Position numbers and translations under genes: made by a program
Shown here: positions 9,701 through 18,185 of the stretch, in pieces
Layout of the letters: each line of letters opens with the position of its first letter
How positions within the stretch are numbered: the stretch's first letter is position 1
Notes under the pieces: generated by a model
Told to the model about the DNA's origin: nothing
Database searches by the model: none
What the model saw: only the letters and a program-made list of their open reading frames with translations
NCBI GenBank assembly: GCA_002364245.1
Contig: DEXR01000019.1
Location: 1 to 47,286, forward strand
DNA length: 47,286 nt
Reading direction: 5' to 3'
DNA from: Flavobacteriaceae bacterium UBA3179
Lineage (GTDB): Bacteria > Bacteroidota > Bacteroidia > Flavobacteriales > Flavobacteriaceae

Positions 9701-10253
9701 AGATGGTAACCCTAACGGGTGTAACATTGATGGTGCCAACGGTGTTTGGTATAACTTTGTACCTAATGGAGACGGAGACGTTACAGCGAGTATCACTTCT
9801 CCAGCTGGAGTAAGTGTAGTAACTTTCTTTGAAGCAGCAGATGAAAATGCTTCAGAAACCGATCTTACCTTGGTAGATCAAGGAACTAACCAATGTTTAC
9901 CAGGTACATCGACTACTATCAATACCACTGCGGGACAAGCCTATTATGTGTTTGTTGTAAACACAGGAGGTCCAACAGATATAACTATCGATGGAACTAA
10001 CTTAGGAATAGAAGATAACGCTGTTGAAGGTTTCTCTTACTATCCTAACCCTGCAGATGACAAGCTTTCTTTGAAAGCAATGGATAATATTGAAAATGTA
10101 GCCATTTACAGTATTTTAGGTCAAAAAGTAATAGACCAAACTATTGGAGATGTAACTGCAGAACTTAATATTTCATCTTTAAGCACAGGAACTTATATAA
10201 TGAAAGTTTCTGTAAATGGAGAAATTGGAACCTACAAAGTAATTAAAAGGTAA
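6720..10253 (+). CDS. giant multidomain secreted protein with T9SS type A sorting domain (paralogue A)
   Basis: An 1177-residue secreted protein. Residues 1-20 are a Sec signal. Approximate order after that: a short module with a 38-residue unit repeated twice (AAIKSLGENNPVFNN, residues about 80-145), a CUB-like domain (195-320, FDYLTIYDG), an eight-glycine linker (near 325), a beta-sandwich segment (330-500), a propeller-like segment with repeated LYSVDLATGATTLVGPIG-type units (515-735), a fibronectin type III domain (740-840), a second CUB-like domain (840-960, WDALYVYDG), a PPC-like domain (960-1095) and the T9SS tail (from about 1099: YYPNPADDKLSLK to TYKVIKR). CUB and FN3 domains commonly bind proteins or glycans, so adhesion or surface attachment is inferred; no enzyme site was seen. 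The C-terminal 651 bases match the next gene collinearly. Confidence 0.85.
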   Translation: MRKFTFLWCLLLCFTTALNAQNLPDKSSINDLLNRYSQLETQSGSISEHFTKGEQQILRAYFANQQPAKPNSGIKGVNHGAPAAIKSLGENNPVFNNGKTNKQQFTKPNAILRGADQDAPAAIKSLGENNPVFNNKKTKSPLFMAPEVLTALEEAEIAAAAKRDATLNMENNTATRTYAVLADIIPSAGATETFTPDVGDHFFDPGGPGGANTDGEPGNYPNCGCDTQTTLEGVSEIEFLDFGVNGTFDYLTIYDGTDATGTILYDNSDGGINDGDKTLTDMIASNGSASFTSTSGNFFFFFHSSTVVNWLGWDVEIIDAAGGGGGGGGTACSQDNPSNAFENGKSNNADLGRIVANDIEIDADTDYSLESISINEFMSPGVTAASVDVYIYEDNGGVPGAELASELGVVPASQTVIGSNFGFDLSEVVIDITPVALDGQAGVPTTYWIGISLLTSDASNCFWENTTASIVGNGEAYDDGVVGFVVDPALDGVYTFSGTCTPMGGGGPGPLTTVYGINNANQDLIGFETATPGNTEVFGTSPITVNFENAGAIDPANPTTGYALDNAGEFYSFDVTTGIYTSLGNIPGDWVGMEYDRASGTLYAIAGTDLYTIDPVGLSATLVGSLGLATGALPIALAIDGTGMGYTYDIVDDSLYSVDLATGATTLVGPIGFDANFGQGMAYDPTTDMVYMAAFNGGAFAAEWRSVDTATGSTTLIGNIVTDDPSPQVAWASVGETLPPPACPEPINLAVTNVEPTSADLSWDEEPNASSGYIWYVFEQGANPATDTPIATGTTPSGTTTATATGLSGGSNYDFYVVADCNADGLSNFAGPITFATPPACGGKFYDNGGPDGDYANDSDDTITISPENAMELVTVTFTSFDVEEGWDALYVYDGPDTTFPLIDSGNPATNGGFPAGGYYGTTPPGPFTSSDASGALTFVFLSDGSVPRAGWEADVVCAIPPPPNDMIANSIDVDEIGFPYTDPDVQMQVATTEDGNPNGCNIDGANGVWYNFVPNGDGDVTASITSPAGVSVVTFFEAADENASETDLTLVDQGTNQCLPGTSTTINTTAGQAYYVFVVNTGGPTDITIDGTNLGIEDNAVEGFSYYPNPADDKLSLKAMDNIENVAIYSILGQKVIDQTIGDVTAELNISSLSTGTYIMKVSVNGEIGTYKVIKR
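6966..7021 (+). repeat. tandem coding repeat, copy 1
   Basis: This 56-base stretch matches 7080-7135 at 52 of 56 positions by eye, with a 114-base period. It encodes AAIKSLGENNPVFNN plus a few residues in the N-terminal part of paralogue A. Confidence 0.9.
7080..7135 (+). repeat. tandem coding repeat, copy 2
   Basis: Second copy of the repeat at 6966-7021, in the same reading frame and 114 bases (38 codons) downstream. The flanking residues (GAPAAIK and DAPAAIK) also match, so the whole 38-residue unit is probably duplicated. Confidence 0.9.
9603..10253 (+). repeat. 3' module shared with paralogue B, copy 1
   Basis: Collinear with 13253-13903: position 9611 aligns with 13261 and both stop codons fall 642 bases later, so net length is unchanged. 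Identity is moderate at the start and becomes very high over the last 250 bases, which encode the sorting tail. Confidence 0.9.
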
Positions 10254-10275
10254 CTTATTTCACATAAATTTTAAG

Positions 10276-10307
10276 AGCCATCCCTGCATACGGGATGGCT
10301 TTTTTTA
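10276..10307 (+). terminator. rho-independent terminator of paralogue A
   Basis: AGCCATCCC and GGGATGGCT enclose a seven-base loop and are followed by a T run. The same stem sequence ends paralogue B at 13926-13962, so the terminator was duplicated with the gene. Confidence 0.9.
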
Positions 10308-10447
10308 TTATAAACCTTTATATAAATAACAAAATAGGAATACCATAGTGTGAAAACGATGGTCTTGAACTTCAAGTAGATAAATTATCAAGACAGCTTT
10401 TTTTTCATTACTTTTAGGCTAATATTAACTAAACTTTACTTTTAATT

Positions 10448-13400
10448 ATGAAAAAAATTACTTTATTAATCTTTGTCTTCTGTAGCATTTTTGCTACCAT
10501 GGAGGCACAGTTTATTCATTCTAACCCTTCTATTTATGGATCAAGAAATATAGGAGTTAATAATAAACAACAGCCAACCGCGTCAATAGAAGAACTTTTG
10601 GTAAGACTTCGCAGCAATGAAAATCAAGCCGGAATAGATAATCAACAATTTACACCTAATGAAAAAAAGGTGTTACAGGCCTATCTTAGAGGTCAAAATG
10701 CTGGTAATAAAGCACCACAAGCAATGCTTCTTGAACAAGGATTTGATGATATCACTACCTTAATAGGAGCGGGTTACAGCTTTGTAAATGCCAGTGATGT
10801 TCTTGGTTCAACAGATTGGTTTCAAGGAAATGAAACGGTTTTTCCATCACAAACAGGTGCACCAACGTCATACATTGGCGCCAACTTTAACAACACAGCA
10901 GGTTCTGTGATAAACAACTTTATGATTACTCCTGTATTGAACTTGGAGAATGGAGATGAAATTAAATTTTGGACCCGTACAACCACAGGCAGTACATTTC
11001 CAGATAGATTGGAAGTCCGTTTAGATCCAACAGGTGCAAATACAGACCCTACTGGGCCTGCCGATGTAGGTTCTTACACCGAGTTATTGCTCGAGATAAA
11101 CCCAACTCTGGTAACAGGAGTTTATCCTGATGTATGGACTGAATTTACAGTAACCGTATCGGGGCTTAGTGGTGCAACAGATACTAGAGTTGCCTTTAGG
11201 TATTGGGTTACCGATGCCGGCCCTGCTGGAAGCAACTCAGATTATATAGGAATCGATACTTTATCTATTGAAGAAGCCGGTAGTAGCGGCGGTGGTATTT
11301 CTACTGTTTATGCCAAAGATGGTGGGTTTTGTACTAATGGTGATTTTGGTTCATTTCCAATAGATGGTCCTTATAATATAAATACAGTTAATAATGACCC
11401 TGTAGCTAACTTTGCTGGTGATTTTGATGGTTCAGGTACATTGTATACAATGGATAATGACAATCTAACTTTATTAACCATCGATCCTACTACAGGTACT
11501 TCAACAACAGTAGGGCCACTTACAAATATTGTTTCCGGCCATAACACAAGGGGTTTAGCTTGGAATGAAGCTAATAGTACTATGTATATGCTTACTGGCT
11601 TGGGCGATGATGTTACGTTATATACAGTAGATTTATCAAATGGGACCTTAACTGAAATAGGTACTACTACCATTACAGGGTTAATAGGAATATGGATTGC
11701 TATTGATAATGATGGCAATGCTTATATGGCTGATATAGGTTTAGATAACTTATATTCTATGGACCTTACCACAGGAACAGCAACTGAAATAGGACCACTA
11801 GGAATTGATATAAGTTTTGCACAAGATGCTGACTTTGACCCTGACACGGGTGTCTTATATATGGGAGCATATATTGGAAGTGGTGTTAACCAGTGGGCAT
11901 CTGTGGATACTGCAACTGGAATGGCAACTGGCTTAGGGCCGGTTAATGCAGATTGTGCTGAGCTGACTATTGTTGCTATTGAAGGCGGAGGAACGCCTCC
12001 ACCACCACCAAATTGTACTAGTACAGCTTATGACTCTACAGCAGTACCATTGGATATTGATGGAGTAGATACTTCAACAGCAGACTGTGCTAATGCACCA
12101 AATGAAATTCCAATCACAGTAACAGATATTGGAACTATTGGTGACGGAGCTACTTTGGAAAATATAACTATTGATATTACTCATACTTTTTCATCAGATC
12201 TTGATATCTCTTTGGTCTCACCTGCAGGTACTGAATTGATAATTGCTCAAGATTTAGGTGGAAGTACAGACGATGCCTATAATGGAACTATGTTTGCAGA
12301 TGGCGGAGACGATATTTCAGGAGCAACTGCTCCATTTGGCGTAGGACCTTACATGGCCATAGGAGGTACATTTGCCGATGCTTTTGATGGAGAAAGCATT
12401 ACTGGTGAATGGATATTAAAGGTTTGTGATGATGCGGGTGGAGATACTGGTCAGGTATTACAGTTCTCTATGTCTATTTGCGTGCCACCAACCAATGATG
12501 AATGTGAAAACGCATACGCGCTTTCTTGTGGTGATACTTTTACTGGAGAAACAACAAGCGATACTGATTCAGGAGGTAACGCTGCACCAGATGAATTTTT
12601 CTCATATACCGGAAGCGGCGATACTGAATTGGTAACTATTTCTCTTTGTGGAGGAGGTACTGATTATGACTCAGCTGTTCGAGTATATGACTCTTGTGAT
12701 CTTACAAACGAAATCGCATTTAACGATGATTCTTGCGGCTTACAATCTGAAGTTACATTTGTTTCTGATGGTTCTACTACCTATTTGATAATGGTAGAAG
12801 GTTTTGATGCTAATTCAGGTAACTTTACCTTAGATATAACATGTGAAGAGCCTTTAGAAAACGATTTCTGTGAAGGAGCTCTACCGATTGCTTGTGGTGA
12901 AACCATTACCGGTTCAACAGAAGGTGCTACTCCAGATAGTGGTGCTCCAGAATGTAGTGGTGTTTCTATTACAGCTCCAGGTGTTTGGTATTCGTTCACA
13001 GACGATTCAGGCTTAGTTACAGATTATACAGTTTCACTTTGTGATTCTGATTACGATACAAAAGTATCTGTTTATTCAGGAGATTGTGGAACATTAGTTT
13101 GTGAAGCAGGTAATGATGACGCTTGTGGAACTACTGGATTACAATCTGAAGTAGCTTTCCAAGGAGATGGTAATACTACTTACTATATATTGGTTCACGG
13201 ATTTGGAGGAGCTACAGGAAATTATTCATTAAATGTAGGTTGTCTTCCTGTACCACCACCAAATGATATGATCGCAAACTCTATCGATGTGGATGAAGTA
13301 GGTTTCCCTTATACAGATCCTGCTGTGGCAATGCCTGCGGCTACAACAGAAGGTGGCAACCCTAACGGGTGCAATATTGATGGGGCCAACGGTGTTTGGT

Positions 13401-13903
13401 ATAACTTCGTAGCAAATGGAGATGGAGAAGCTACAGCAAGTATTACCTCTCCTGCTGGAGTAAGTGTAGTAACGTTCTTTGAAGCTCCAGATGAAAATGC
13501 TTCAGAAACTGATCTTACTTTGGTAAACCAAGGGACTAATCAGTGTCTGCCAGGAACATCAACGACTATTAATACCACTGCAGGACAAACCTACTATGTG
13601 TTTGTTGTTAATACTAATGGTACAACTGATATAACTATCGATGGAACCAATTTAGGAATTGAAGATAACGTTATTGAAGGCTTCTCATACTATCCTAACC
13701 CAGCAGATAATGCTCTTACATTAAGAGCAATAGATAATATTGAAAATGTAGCCATCTATAATATTTTAGGTCAAAAAGTAATGGACCAAACTATTGGAAA
13801 TGTAACTGCAGAACTTAATATTTCATCTTTAAACACAGGAACCTACATTATGAAAGTTTCTGTAAATGGAGAAATAGGAACCTATAAAGTAATTAAAAGG
13901 TAA
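10448..13903 (+). CDS. giant multidomain secreted protein with T9SS type A sorting domain (paralogue B)
   Basis: An 1151-residue secreted protein, paralogue of the gene upstream. After a signal peptide (1-20) comes an N-terminal module also found in paralogue A (SIEELLVRLRSNENQAG; compare SINDLLNRYSQLETQSG). Next are a cleaved-adhesin or choice-of-anchor-J type sandwich (about 90-277), a propeller-like segment (285-510) resembling that of A, a proprotein convertase P-domain (520-680, with DITHTFSSDLDISLVSP and GEWILKVCDDAGGDTG), two similar PPC-like repeats (682-804 and 804-934), a third PPC-like unit shared with A (936-1064) and the T9SS tail (from about 1074). P-domains in flavobacteria usually accompany secreted proteases, but no protease domain is present, so a binding or surface role is inferred. 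Leader, C-terminal module and terminator are shared with A; the middle is not. Confidence 0.85.
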   Translation: MKKITLLIFVFCSIFATMEAQFIHSNPSIYGSRNIGVNNKQQPTASIEELLVRLRSNENQAGIDNQQFTPNEKKVLQAYLRGQNAGNKAPQAMLLEQGFDDITTLIGAGYSFVNASDVLGSTDWFQGNETVFPSQTGAPTSYIGANFNNTAGSVINNFMITPVLNLENGDEIKFWTRTTTGSTFPDRLEVRLDPTGANTDPTGPADVGSYTELLLEINPTLVTGVYPDVWTEFTVTVSGLSGATDTRVAFRYWVTDAGPAGSNSDYIGIDTLSIEEAGSSGGGISTVYAKDGGFCTNGDFGSFPIDGPYNINTVNNDPVANFAGDFDGSGTLYTMDNDNLTLLTIDPTTGTSTTVGPLTNIVSGHNTRGLAWNEANSTMYMLTGLGDDVTLYTVDLSNGTLTEIGTTTITGLIGIWIAIDNDGNAYMADIGLDNLYSMDLTTGTATEIGPLGIDISFAQDADFDPDTGVLYMGAYIGSGVNQWASVDTATGMATGLGPVNADCAELTIVAIEGGGTPPPPPNCTSTAYDSTAVPLDIDGVDTSTADCANAPNEIPITVTDIGTIGDGATLENITIDITHTFSSDLDISLVSPAGTELIIAQDLGGSTDDAYNGTMFADGGDDISGATAPFGVGPYMAIGGTFADAFDGESITGEWILKVCDDAGGDTGQVLQFSMSICVPPTNDECENAYALSCGDTFTGETTSDTDSGGNAAPDEFFSYTGSGDTELVTISLCGGGTDYDSAVRVYDSCDLTNEIAFNDDSCGLQSEVTFVSDGSTTYLIMVEGFDANSGNFTLDITCEEPLENDFCEGALPIACGETITGSTEGATPDSGAPECSGVSITAPGVWYSFTDDSGLVTDYTVSLCDSDYDTKVSVYSGDCGTLVCEAGNDDACGTTGLQSEVAFQGDGNTTYYILVHGFGGATGNYSLNVGCLPVPPPNDMIANSIDVDEVGFPYTDPAVAMPAATTEGGNPNGCNIDGANGVWYNFVANGDGEATASITSPAGVSVVTFFEAPDENASETDLTLVNQGTNQCLPGTSTTINTTAGQTYYVFVVNTNGTTDITIDGTNLGIEDNVIEGFSYYPNPADNALTLRAIDNIENVAIYNILGQKVMDQTIGNVTAELNISSLNTGTYIMKVSVNGEIGTYKVIKR
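13253..13903 (+). repeat. 3' module shared with paralogue A, copy 2
   Basis: Second copy of 9603-10253. It covers the last PPC-like unit and the T9SS sorting domain, with long exact runs such as the stretch encoding TAELNISSL. Confidence 0.9.
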
Positions 13904-13925
13904 TAATTTTTTCAAATAAGTTTTT

Positions 13926-13962
13926 AAAAGCCATCCCGGCTAGTACGGGATGGCTTTTTTTT
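13926..13962 (+). terminator. rho-independent terminator of paralogue B
   Basis: AAAAGCCATCCCG and CGGGATGGCTTTT form a 13-base-pair stem with a seven-base loop and a T tail. The core matches the terminator of paralogue A. Confidence 0.9.
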
Positions 13963-13968
13963 ATTCAT

Positions 13969-13976
13969 TACATTTG
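13969..13976 (+). promoter_or_regulatory. -7 box of the glycosyltransferase gene
   Basis: TACATTTG fits TAnnTTTG exactly and is followed by four bases and the ATG at 13981. No good TTG was found at the expected distance upstream, where the preceding terminator lies. Confidence 0.5.
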
Positions 13977-13980
13977 TGCG

Positions 13981-14982
13981 ATGAATATCAATTTTTCTTT
14001 TATAATCCCTGTTTACAACCGTCCAGAAGAAGTTAAAGAACTTTTGGAAAGTTTCACATTGCTGGACTATAACAAACCCTATGAAATTGTAATAGTGGAA
14101 GATGGGTCTTCAAAATCCAGTGAGGTTGTTGTAAATCAATTTTCTGAAAAATTGAATATTTCATATTTCTATAAAGAAAATTCAGGCCCAGGATTATCAC
14201 GTAATTTTGGAATGGAAAAAGCAACGGGAAACTATTTTATAATACTTGACTCAGATTGTTTACTTCCACCTCATTATTTATCCACTGTAGAAAATTTCCT
14301 TAAGAAAAATTATTATGATTGTTATGGTGGTGCAGATGCTGCCCACGAAAACTTTACAGATTTACAAAAAGCTATTAACTATGTAATGACTTCCTTTTTT
14401 ACAACGGGAGGCATTCGTGGAAGTAAAAACAGTATAACCAATTTTGAGCCCAGAAGTTTTAATATGGGAATTTCAAAAAAAGCATTTCTAAAAACGGGAG
14501 GTTATGGAAAAATTCATCCAGGGGAAGACCCAGATCTTTCACACCGAATTTTACAAAATGGATTTAAAACCACGTTTATTCCCAATGCTTATGTATTTCA
14601 TAAACGCCGTATTTCGTGGCAAAAATTTTACACACAAGTAAAAAAGTTTGGTTTGGTGAGACCTATACTAAGCAAATGGCACCCCAATTCGTCTAAAATT
14701 ACATTTTGGTTCCCTACTTGCTTTGTGTTCTTTGTTATAATATCAATCCTTTCTACTTTTTTAATTAACTGGTTTGCTATATTACCATTGGCATTTTACA
14801 CTTTATTGGTAGGTACAGGTTCAGCAATAAAAAATAAAAGCTTATTTATTGGGTTATTATCTATTGTAGCTTTGTTTATACAGTTTTTTGGATATGGTAT
14901 CGCTTTTTTAAAGTCCAGTTATTATATTGGTTTGTTAAATAGAGACCCTCAAAAACAATTCCCTAAATTGTTCTTTAACTAA
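13981..14982 (+). CDS. glycosyltransferase family 2 protein, membrane anchored
   Basis: A 333-residue GT-A fold glycosyltransferase of family 2. The N-terminus FSFIIPVYNRPEE and IVIVEDGS (residues 36-43) form the nucleotide-sugar site, and LDSDCLLPPHYL places a DxD-type metal-binding motif at D90-S-D92. GEDPDLSHRILQNG in the second half resembles the ED acceptor motif. The C-terminal third has hydrophobic stretches near 235-275 and 285-312 that should anchor it in the inner membrane with the catalytic domain in the cytoplasm. Donor and acceptor cannot be told; cell-surface polysaccharide or glycolipid synthesis is a guess. It precedes ybbR and coaE with a 13-base gap, in the same orientation. 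Confidence 0.85.
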   Translation: MNINFSFIIPVYNRPEEVKELLESFTLLDYNKPYEIVIVEDGSSKSSEVVVNQFSEKLNISYFYKENSGPGLSRNFGMEKATGNYFIILDSDCLLPPHYLSTVENFLKKNYYDCYGGADAAHENFTDLQKAINYVMTSFFTTGGIRGSKNSITNFEPRSFNMGISKKAFLKTGGYGKIHPGEDPDLSHRILQNGFKTTFIPNAYVFHKRRISWQKFYTQVKKFGLVRPILSKWHPNSSKITFWFPTCFVFFVIISILSTFLINWFAILPLAFYTLLVGTGSAIKNKSLFIGLLSIVALFIQFFGYGIAFLKSSYYIGLLNRDPQKQFPKLFFN

Positions 14983-14995
14983 ATATTTAAATAGA

Positions 14996-15961
14996 ATGGC
15001 AGCAAACCCAAAAAGAAAATATAATACTGGTAAGATTAAAAAATTTGTGATCTTTCTCTTTTTGGCTGTTTTATTTTGGGTACTCACAAAGTTTTCACGG
15101 GAGTACACAGCGACTGTTGATGCATCTATACGGTACAAAAGCATTCCTAATGAAACCTTATTGGCAGAAAATAACCCTGAAGAAGTTTCTTTTGATCTTA
15201 CTACAAATGGATTTGAGTTTTTTTATTATAGACTGAAACAGCCTGTAATTAACATAAACATTTCAGATTATTATACAAAAGGGCATAAAACCGTTGCCAT
15301 TCCAGATGCTCAATTAATTGGGCTGATATCTGGACAGTTAAATAAAAACCTTTCAGTAAAAAATGTATCATTAGATTCTTTAAAAGTAAATCTTGAAATC
15401 TTGGTTTCAAAGAAGATACCTGTCTTTTCAAAGGCAGAAATTACTTTTAAAAGGGGTTTTATGAGCCTAGATACGCTTCAGGTCAAACCAGATTCGGTTC
15501 AAATATCAGGACCTTCTGAAGTAATAAAAAACGTTGATTCGATTACTACAAAAGGAGAGACCTATAAAAACATTGATACAGATTTTTCTGAAAACATAGA
15601 GCTTGAGGTGCCCAAAGGCACTTCGTTATCTGTGTCGCCACAAGAAGTATCAATTTCCTTAAACGTTCAAGAGTTTACTCAAAAAGAAATAACGTTACCC
15701 ATTCAAGTAATTAATTTGCCGCGAGAGACTATAATCAAATTAATTCCAGAAGTCACTAAGGTGAGCTTTAATATTCCTGTAAAAGACTTTAATACAGTTT
15801 CTAAAAATGATTTTAGATTATTTTGTGATTATTCAAAAAAGAATGAAAAGGAAAATTTTATGTTGACCCAGTTCTCAAAAAAACCTGCTGGTATTCGTGA
15901 CGTTGAGATAAAAGATAAGAAAATAGACTTTTTAATTTTCAAACAAGAATCTAAAGAATGA
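14996..15961 (+). CDS. YbbR-like domain-containing protein
   Basis: A 321-residue protein with one N-terminal membrane helix (about residues 14-32, KKFVIFLFLAVLFWVLTKF) and an extracytoplasmic region rich in beta strands. The segments near residues 95-150 and 165-215, such as VQISGPSEVIKNVDSITT, are typical YbbR repeats. In Firmicutes a YbbR protein (CdaR) modulates the membrane diadenylate cyclase CdaA; in Bacteroidota the family usually sits beside coaE, as here, and its role is untested. The start at 14996 follows the glycosyltransferase stop by 13 bases. Its stop overlaps the ATG of coaE by four bases (ATGA), which implies coupled translation. Confidence 0.85.
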   Translation: MAANPKRKYNTGKIKKFVIFLFLAVLFWVLTKFSREYTATVDASIRYKSIPNETLLAENNPEEVSFDLTTNGFEFFYYRLKQPVININISDYYTKGHKTVAIPDAQLIGLISGQLNKNLSVKNVSLDSLKVNLEILVSKKIPVFSKAEITFKRGFMSLDTLQVKPDSVQISGPSEVIKNVDSITTKGETYKNIDTDFSENIELEVPKGTSLSVSPQEVSISLNVQEFTQKEITLPIQVINLPRETIIKLIPEVTKVSFNIPVKDFNTVSKNDFRLFCDYSKKNEKENFMLTQFSKKPAGIRDVEIKDKKIDFLIFKQESKE

Positions 15962-16545
15962 AAACAGTAGGGTTAACAGGAGGTATTGGTAGTGGTAAAA
16001 CAACGATTGCAACAATGTTCAATGAGTTGGGCATCCCCATTTATATTGCAGATATTGAAGCCAAAAAGCTCACAAATAGCTCAGAAGAAATAAAAGCAGA
16101 ATTACTTAAAATACTGGGTGATAAAGCATATAACGAAGATGGGTTAAACCGAAAATATGTTGCCGATCAAATTTTTAATGATGCTGAACTTCTAAAAAAA
16201 GTAAATAAAGTAATACACCTCCAAGTGGCCAAACATTTTAAAAACTGGGCAAAACAACAATCCGAAGCTTACTGCATAAAAGAAGCGGCTATATTGTTTG
16301 AAAATGGAGGTTATAAAGAATGTGATTATACTATATTAGTCACAGCTCCCAAAGAAACCAGAATAGACCGCATTTTAAAAAGGGATGATACCACCGAAGC
16401 GGAGATTAAATCCCGTATGGATAACCAATGGGCTGACGAAAAAAAGATTGAATTAGCAGATTTTGTCATTGAAAATACCGACATAGATGCTACCAAAGAA
16501 CAAGTTATAAAAGTTCATGAATACCTTATAAATACTGCAAAATAG
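15958..16545 (+). CDS. coaE: dephospho-CoA kinase
   Basis: CoaE phosphorylates the 3'-hydroxyl of dephospho-CoA, the final step in coenzyme A synthesis. The 195-residue length is normal. The P-loop is GGIGSGKT at residues 8-15. IYIADIEAKKL carries the conserved aspartate of the substrate site, EAAILFENGGYKECDYTILVTAP is the family core, and R(I/M)...QW in SRMDNQWADEKK matches the CoaE lid. The gene overlaps the YbbR gene by four bases, so production of the two is linked. Confidence 0.95.
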   Translation: MKTVGLTGGIGSGKTTIATMFNELGIPIYIADIEAKKLTNSSEEIKAELLKILGDKAYNEDGLNRKYVADQIFNDAELLKKVNKVIHLQVAKHFKNWAKQQSEAYCIKEAAILFENGGYKECDYTILVTAPKETRIDRILKRDDTTEAEIKSRMDNQWADEKKIELADFVIENTDIDATKEQVIKVHEYLINTAK

Positions 16546-16607
16546 ACCTGAATATTATCTTTTGTTAACATTTGGTTAAATGAAAACTGTGCTAAATGTT
16601 AAAATCT

Positions 16608-16615
16608 TACTTTTG
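16608..16615 (+). promoter_or_regulatory. -7 box of the histidine kinase gene
   Basis: TACTTTTG fits TAnnTTTG and is followed by four bases and the ATG at 16620. A -33 element is not obvious. The spacing supports 16620 rather than 16596 as the start. Confidence 0.5.
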
Positions 16616-16619
16616 GGCT

Positions 16620-18182
16620 ATGAATAAAAAGCTATTCGCCTTACTTATAGCCTTAATGAGTTTGTCGCTGCTGGGAATTATGTTCGTGCAAGGATACTGG
16701 ATTGCGAATTCATATCAAACCAAAGAAGAACAGTTTACTTTTAATGTACAGCAAACGCTTTTTTCTGTTACCAAGCAGATTAAAGACAGGGAAATAGAAG
16801 ACTTTTACAATGTTTACAGCAAATATGTTGACAGTCTTGAAGTTCCTGACAATGTAAATTTCAGTGAATTAGTTTATAAAACCAAAAACGACAGGACAAA
16901 CGAAATTTTTGTCTATTCCGACGGGATATTAGAAGAAGATTATAAGTTGTCTTCTAGTTTTTTGGATATGGATTTTGACAGTATCCAGTTTAAAAGATTA
17001 ACCAATCGAAAAAAGACAACAAGAATAAACCCAGGGGTTGATGGGGAAAACCCTTCAGAATCCAATGAAGTGTCTTTTAATAGACTAAAAGATTTTGAAC
17101 GCAACCAGTTTGAAAACGCATATTTCAATATTTCGTCGAAAGTACCATTGCATAAACGAGTGGATGGGAACGAAATTGAAAATTTAATTGCTCAAGAGTT
17201 AAACGATAGAGGGGTAGATTCGAAATTTGAATATGCTGTTTATAGTAATAATTTGGCGACAAAAGTACGTTCAAATAACTTTACATTGAATCCTGAAAGT
17301 ACTTACGTAGTTCCATTGTTTAAAAACGATAATGAGCTGAATGGATACCAACTGTATGTAAATTTTTCAGAAAAAGAAAAGGTTGTGATTAATTCAATTT
17401 TAGGAATGGCAGTACTTTCTTTAATTTTTACAGCGGTAATTGTACTTGCGTATGCGAGCGCCTTATCACAAATATTTAAACAAAGACAGATATCACAAAT
17501 TAAATCTGACTTTATCAATAATATGACACACGAATTTAAGACCCCTATTGCCACTATTAACCTTGCATTGGATTCTCTAAAAAATCCGAAGGTTAAAGAT
17601 AATAAGGAGTTTTTACAGCGATACTTAAAAATGATACGTGATGAAAATCGCCGTATGCATGCTCAAGTAGAAAACGTGTTGCGTATTTCAAAGCTTGAAA
17701 AGAATGAACTGGACTTGCCAAAAGAGCGTATTAAACTACATGACGTAATAAATGATGCCATTACACACGTAGAGCTGATTGTAGAAGATCGTGGTGGGTA
17801 TGTGGCAAGCCATTTGGGAGCTTTAAAATCCTCTGTTTTGGCCAACGAATCGCACTTGACTAATGTTGTTGTCAATATACTGGACAACGCTATAAAATAC
17901 TCTGAAGAAGTACCCAAAATTGATGTTTACACTGAAAATGTAAAAGATTACATCATTTTAAAAATACGTGATCAGGGAATGGGGATGAGCAAAACAACCC
18001 AAAAGAAAATATTTGAAAAATTTTACCGGGAACACACCGGCGATATACACAATGTAAAAGGGCACGGACTTGGACTAGCTTACGTAAAACGAATACTTGA
18101 TGACCATGATGCACAAGTATATGTGGAAAGTGAGAAAGGAAAGGGAAGTACCTTTATAATAAAAATACACTTAATATCTTAA
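16620..18182 (+). CDS. sensor histidine kinase (RprX-like)
   Basis: A 520-residue membrane sensor kinase of a two-component system. It has a membrane helix at the N-terminus (LFALLIALMSLSLLGIMFVQG), a periplasmic region of about 220 residues, and a second helix near 260-285. The cytoplasmic kinase follows: dimerisation and phosphorylation motif MTHEFKTPI with H304, N box NILDNAIKYSE, G1 RDQGMGMS and G2 GHGLGLAYVKRIL. The upstream in-frame ATG at 16596 is less likely because the promoter box would lie inside the gene and the family starts MNKKLF. The response regulator follows three bases after the stop, so they are one operon. It resembles the RprX kinase of Bacteroides in overall build; the signal is unknown. 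Confidence 0.88.
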   Translation: MNKKLFALLIALMSLSLLGIMFVQGYWIANSYQTKEEQFTFNVQQTLFSVTKQIKDREIEDFYNVYSKYVDSLEVPDNVNFSELVYKTKNDRTNEIFVYSDGILEEDYKLSSSFLDMDFDSIQFKRLTNRKKTTRINPGVDGENPSESNEVSFNRLKDFERNQFENAYFNISSKVPLHKRVDGNEIENLIAQELNDRGVDSKFEYAVYSNNLATKVRSNNFTLNPESTYVVPLFKNDNELNGYQLYVNFSEKEKVVINSILGMAVLSLIFTAVIVLAYASALSQIFKQRQISQIKSDFINNMTHEFKTPIATINLALDSLKNPKVKDNKEFLQRYLKMIRDENRRMHAQVENVLRISKLEKNELDLPKERIKLHDVINDAITHVELIVEDRGGYVASHLGALKSSVLANESHLTNVVVNILDNAIKYSEEVPKIDVYTENVKDYIILKIRDQGMGMSKTTQKKIFEKFYREHTGDIHNVKGHGLGLAYVKRILDDHDAQVYVESEKGKGSTFIIKIHLIS

Positions 18183-18185
18183 ATT

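Noticed and set aside
12426..12635. Plus-strand open frame of 69 codons inside paralogue B
   Set aside because: It is an out-of-frame shadow of the secreted protein gene, without independent signals.
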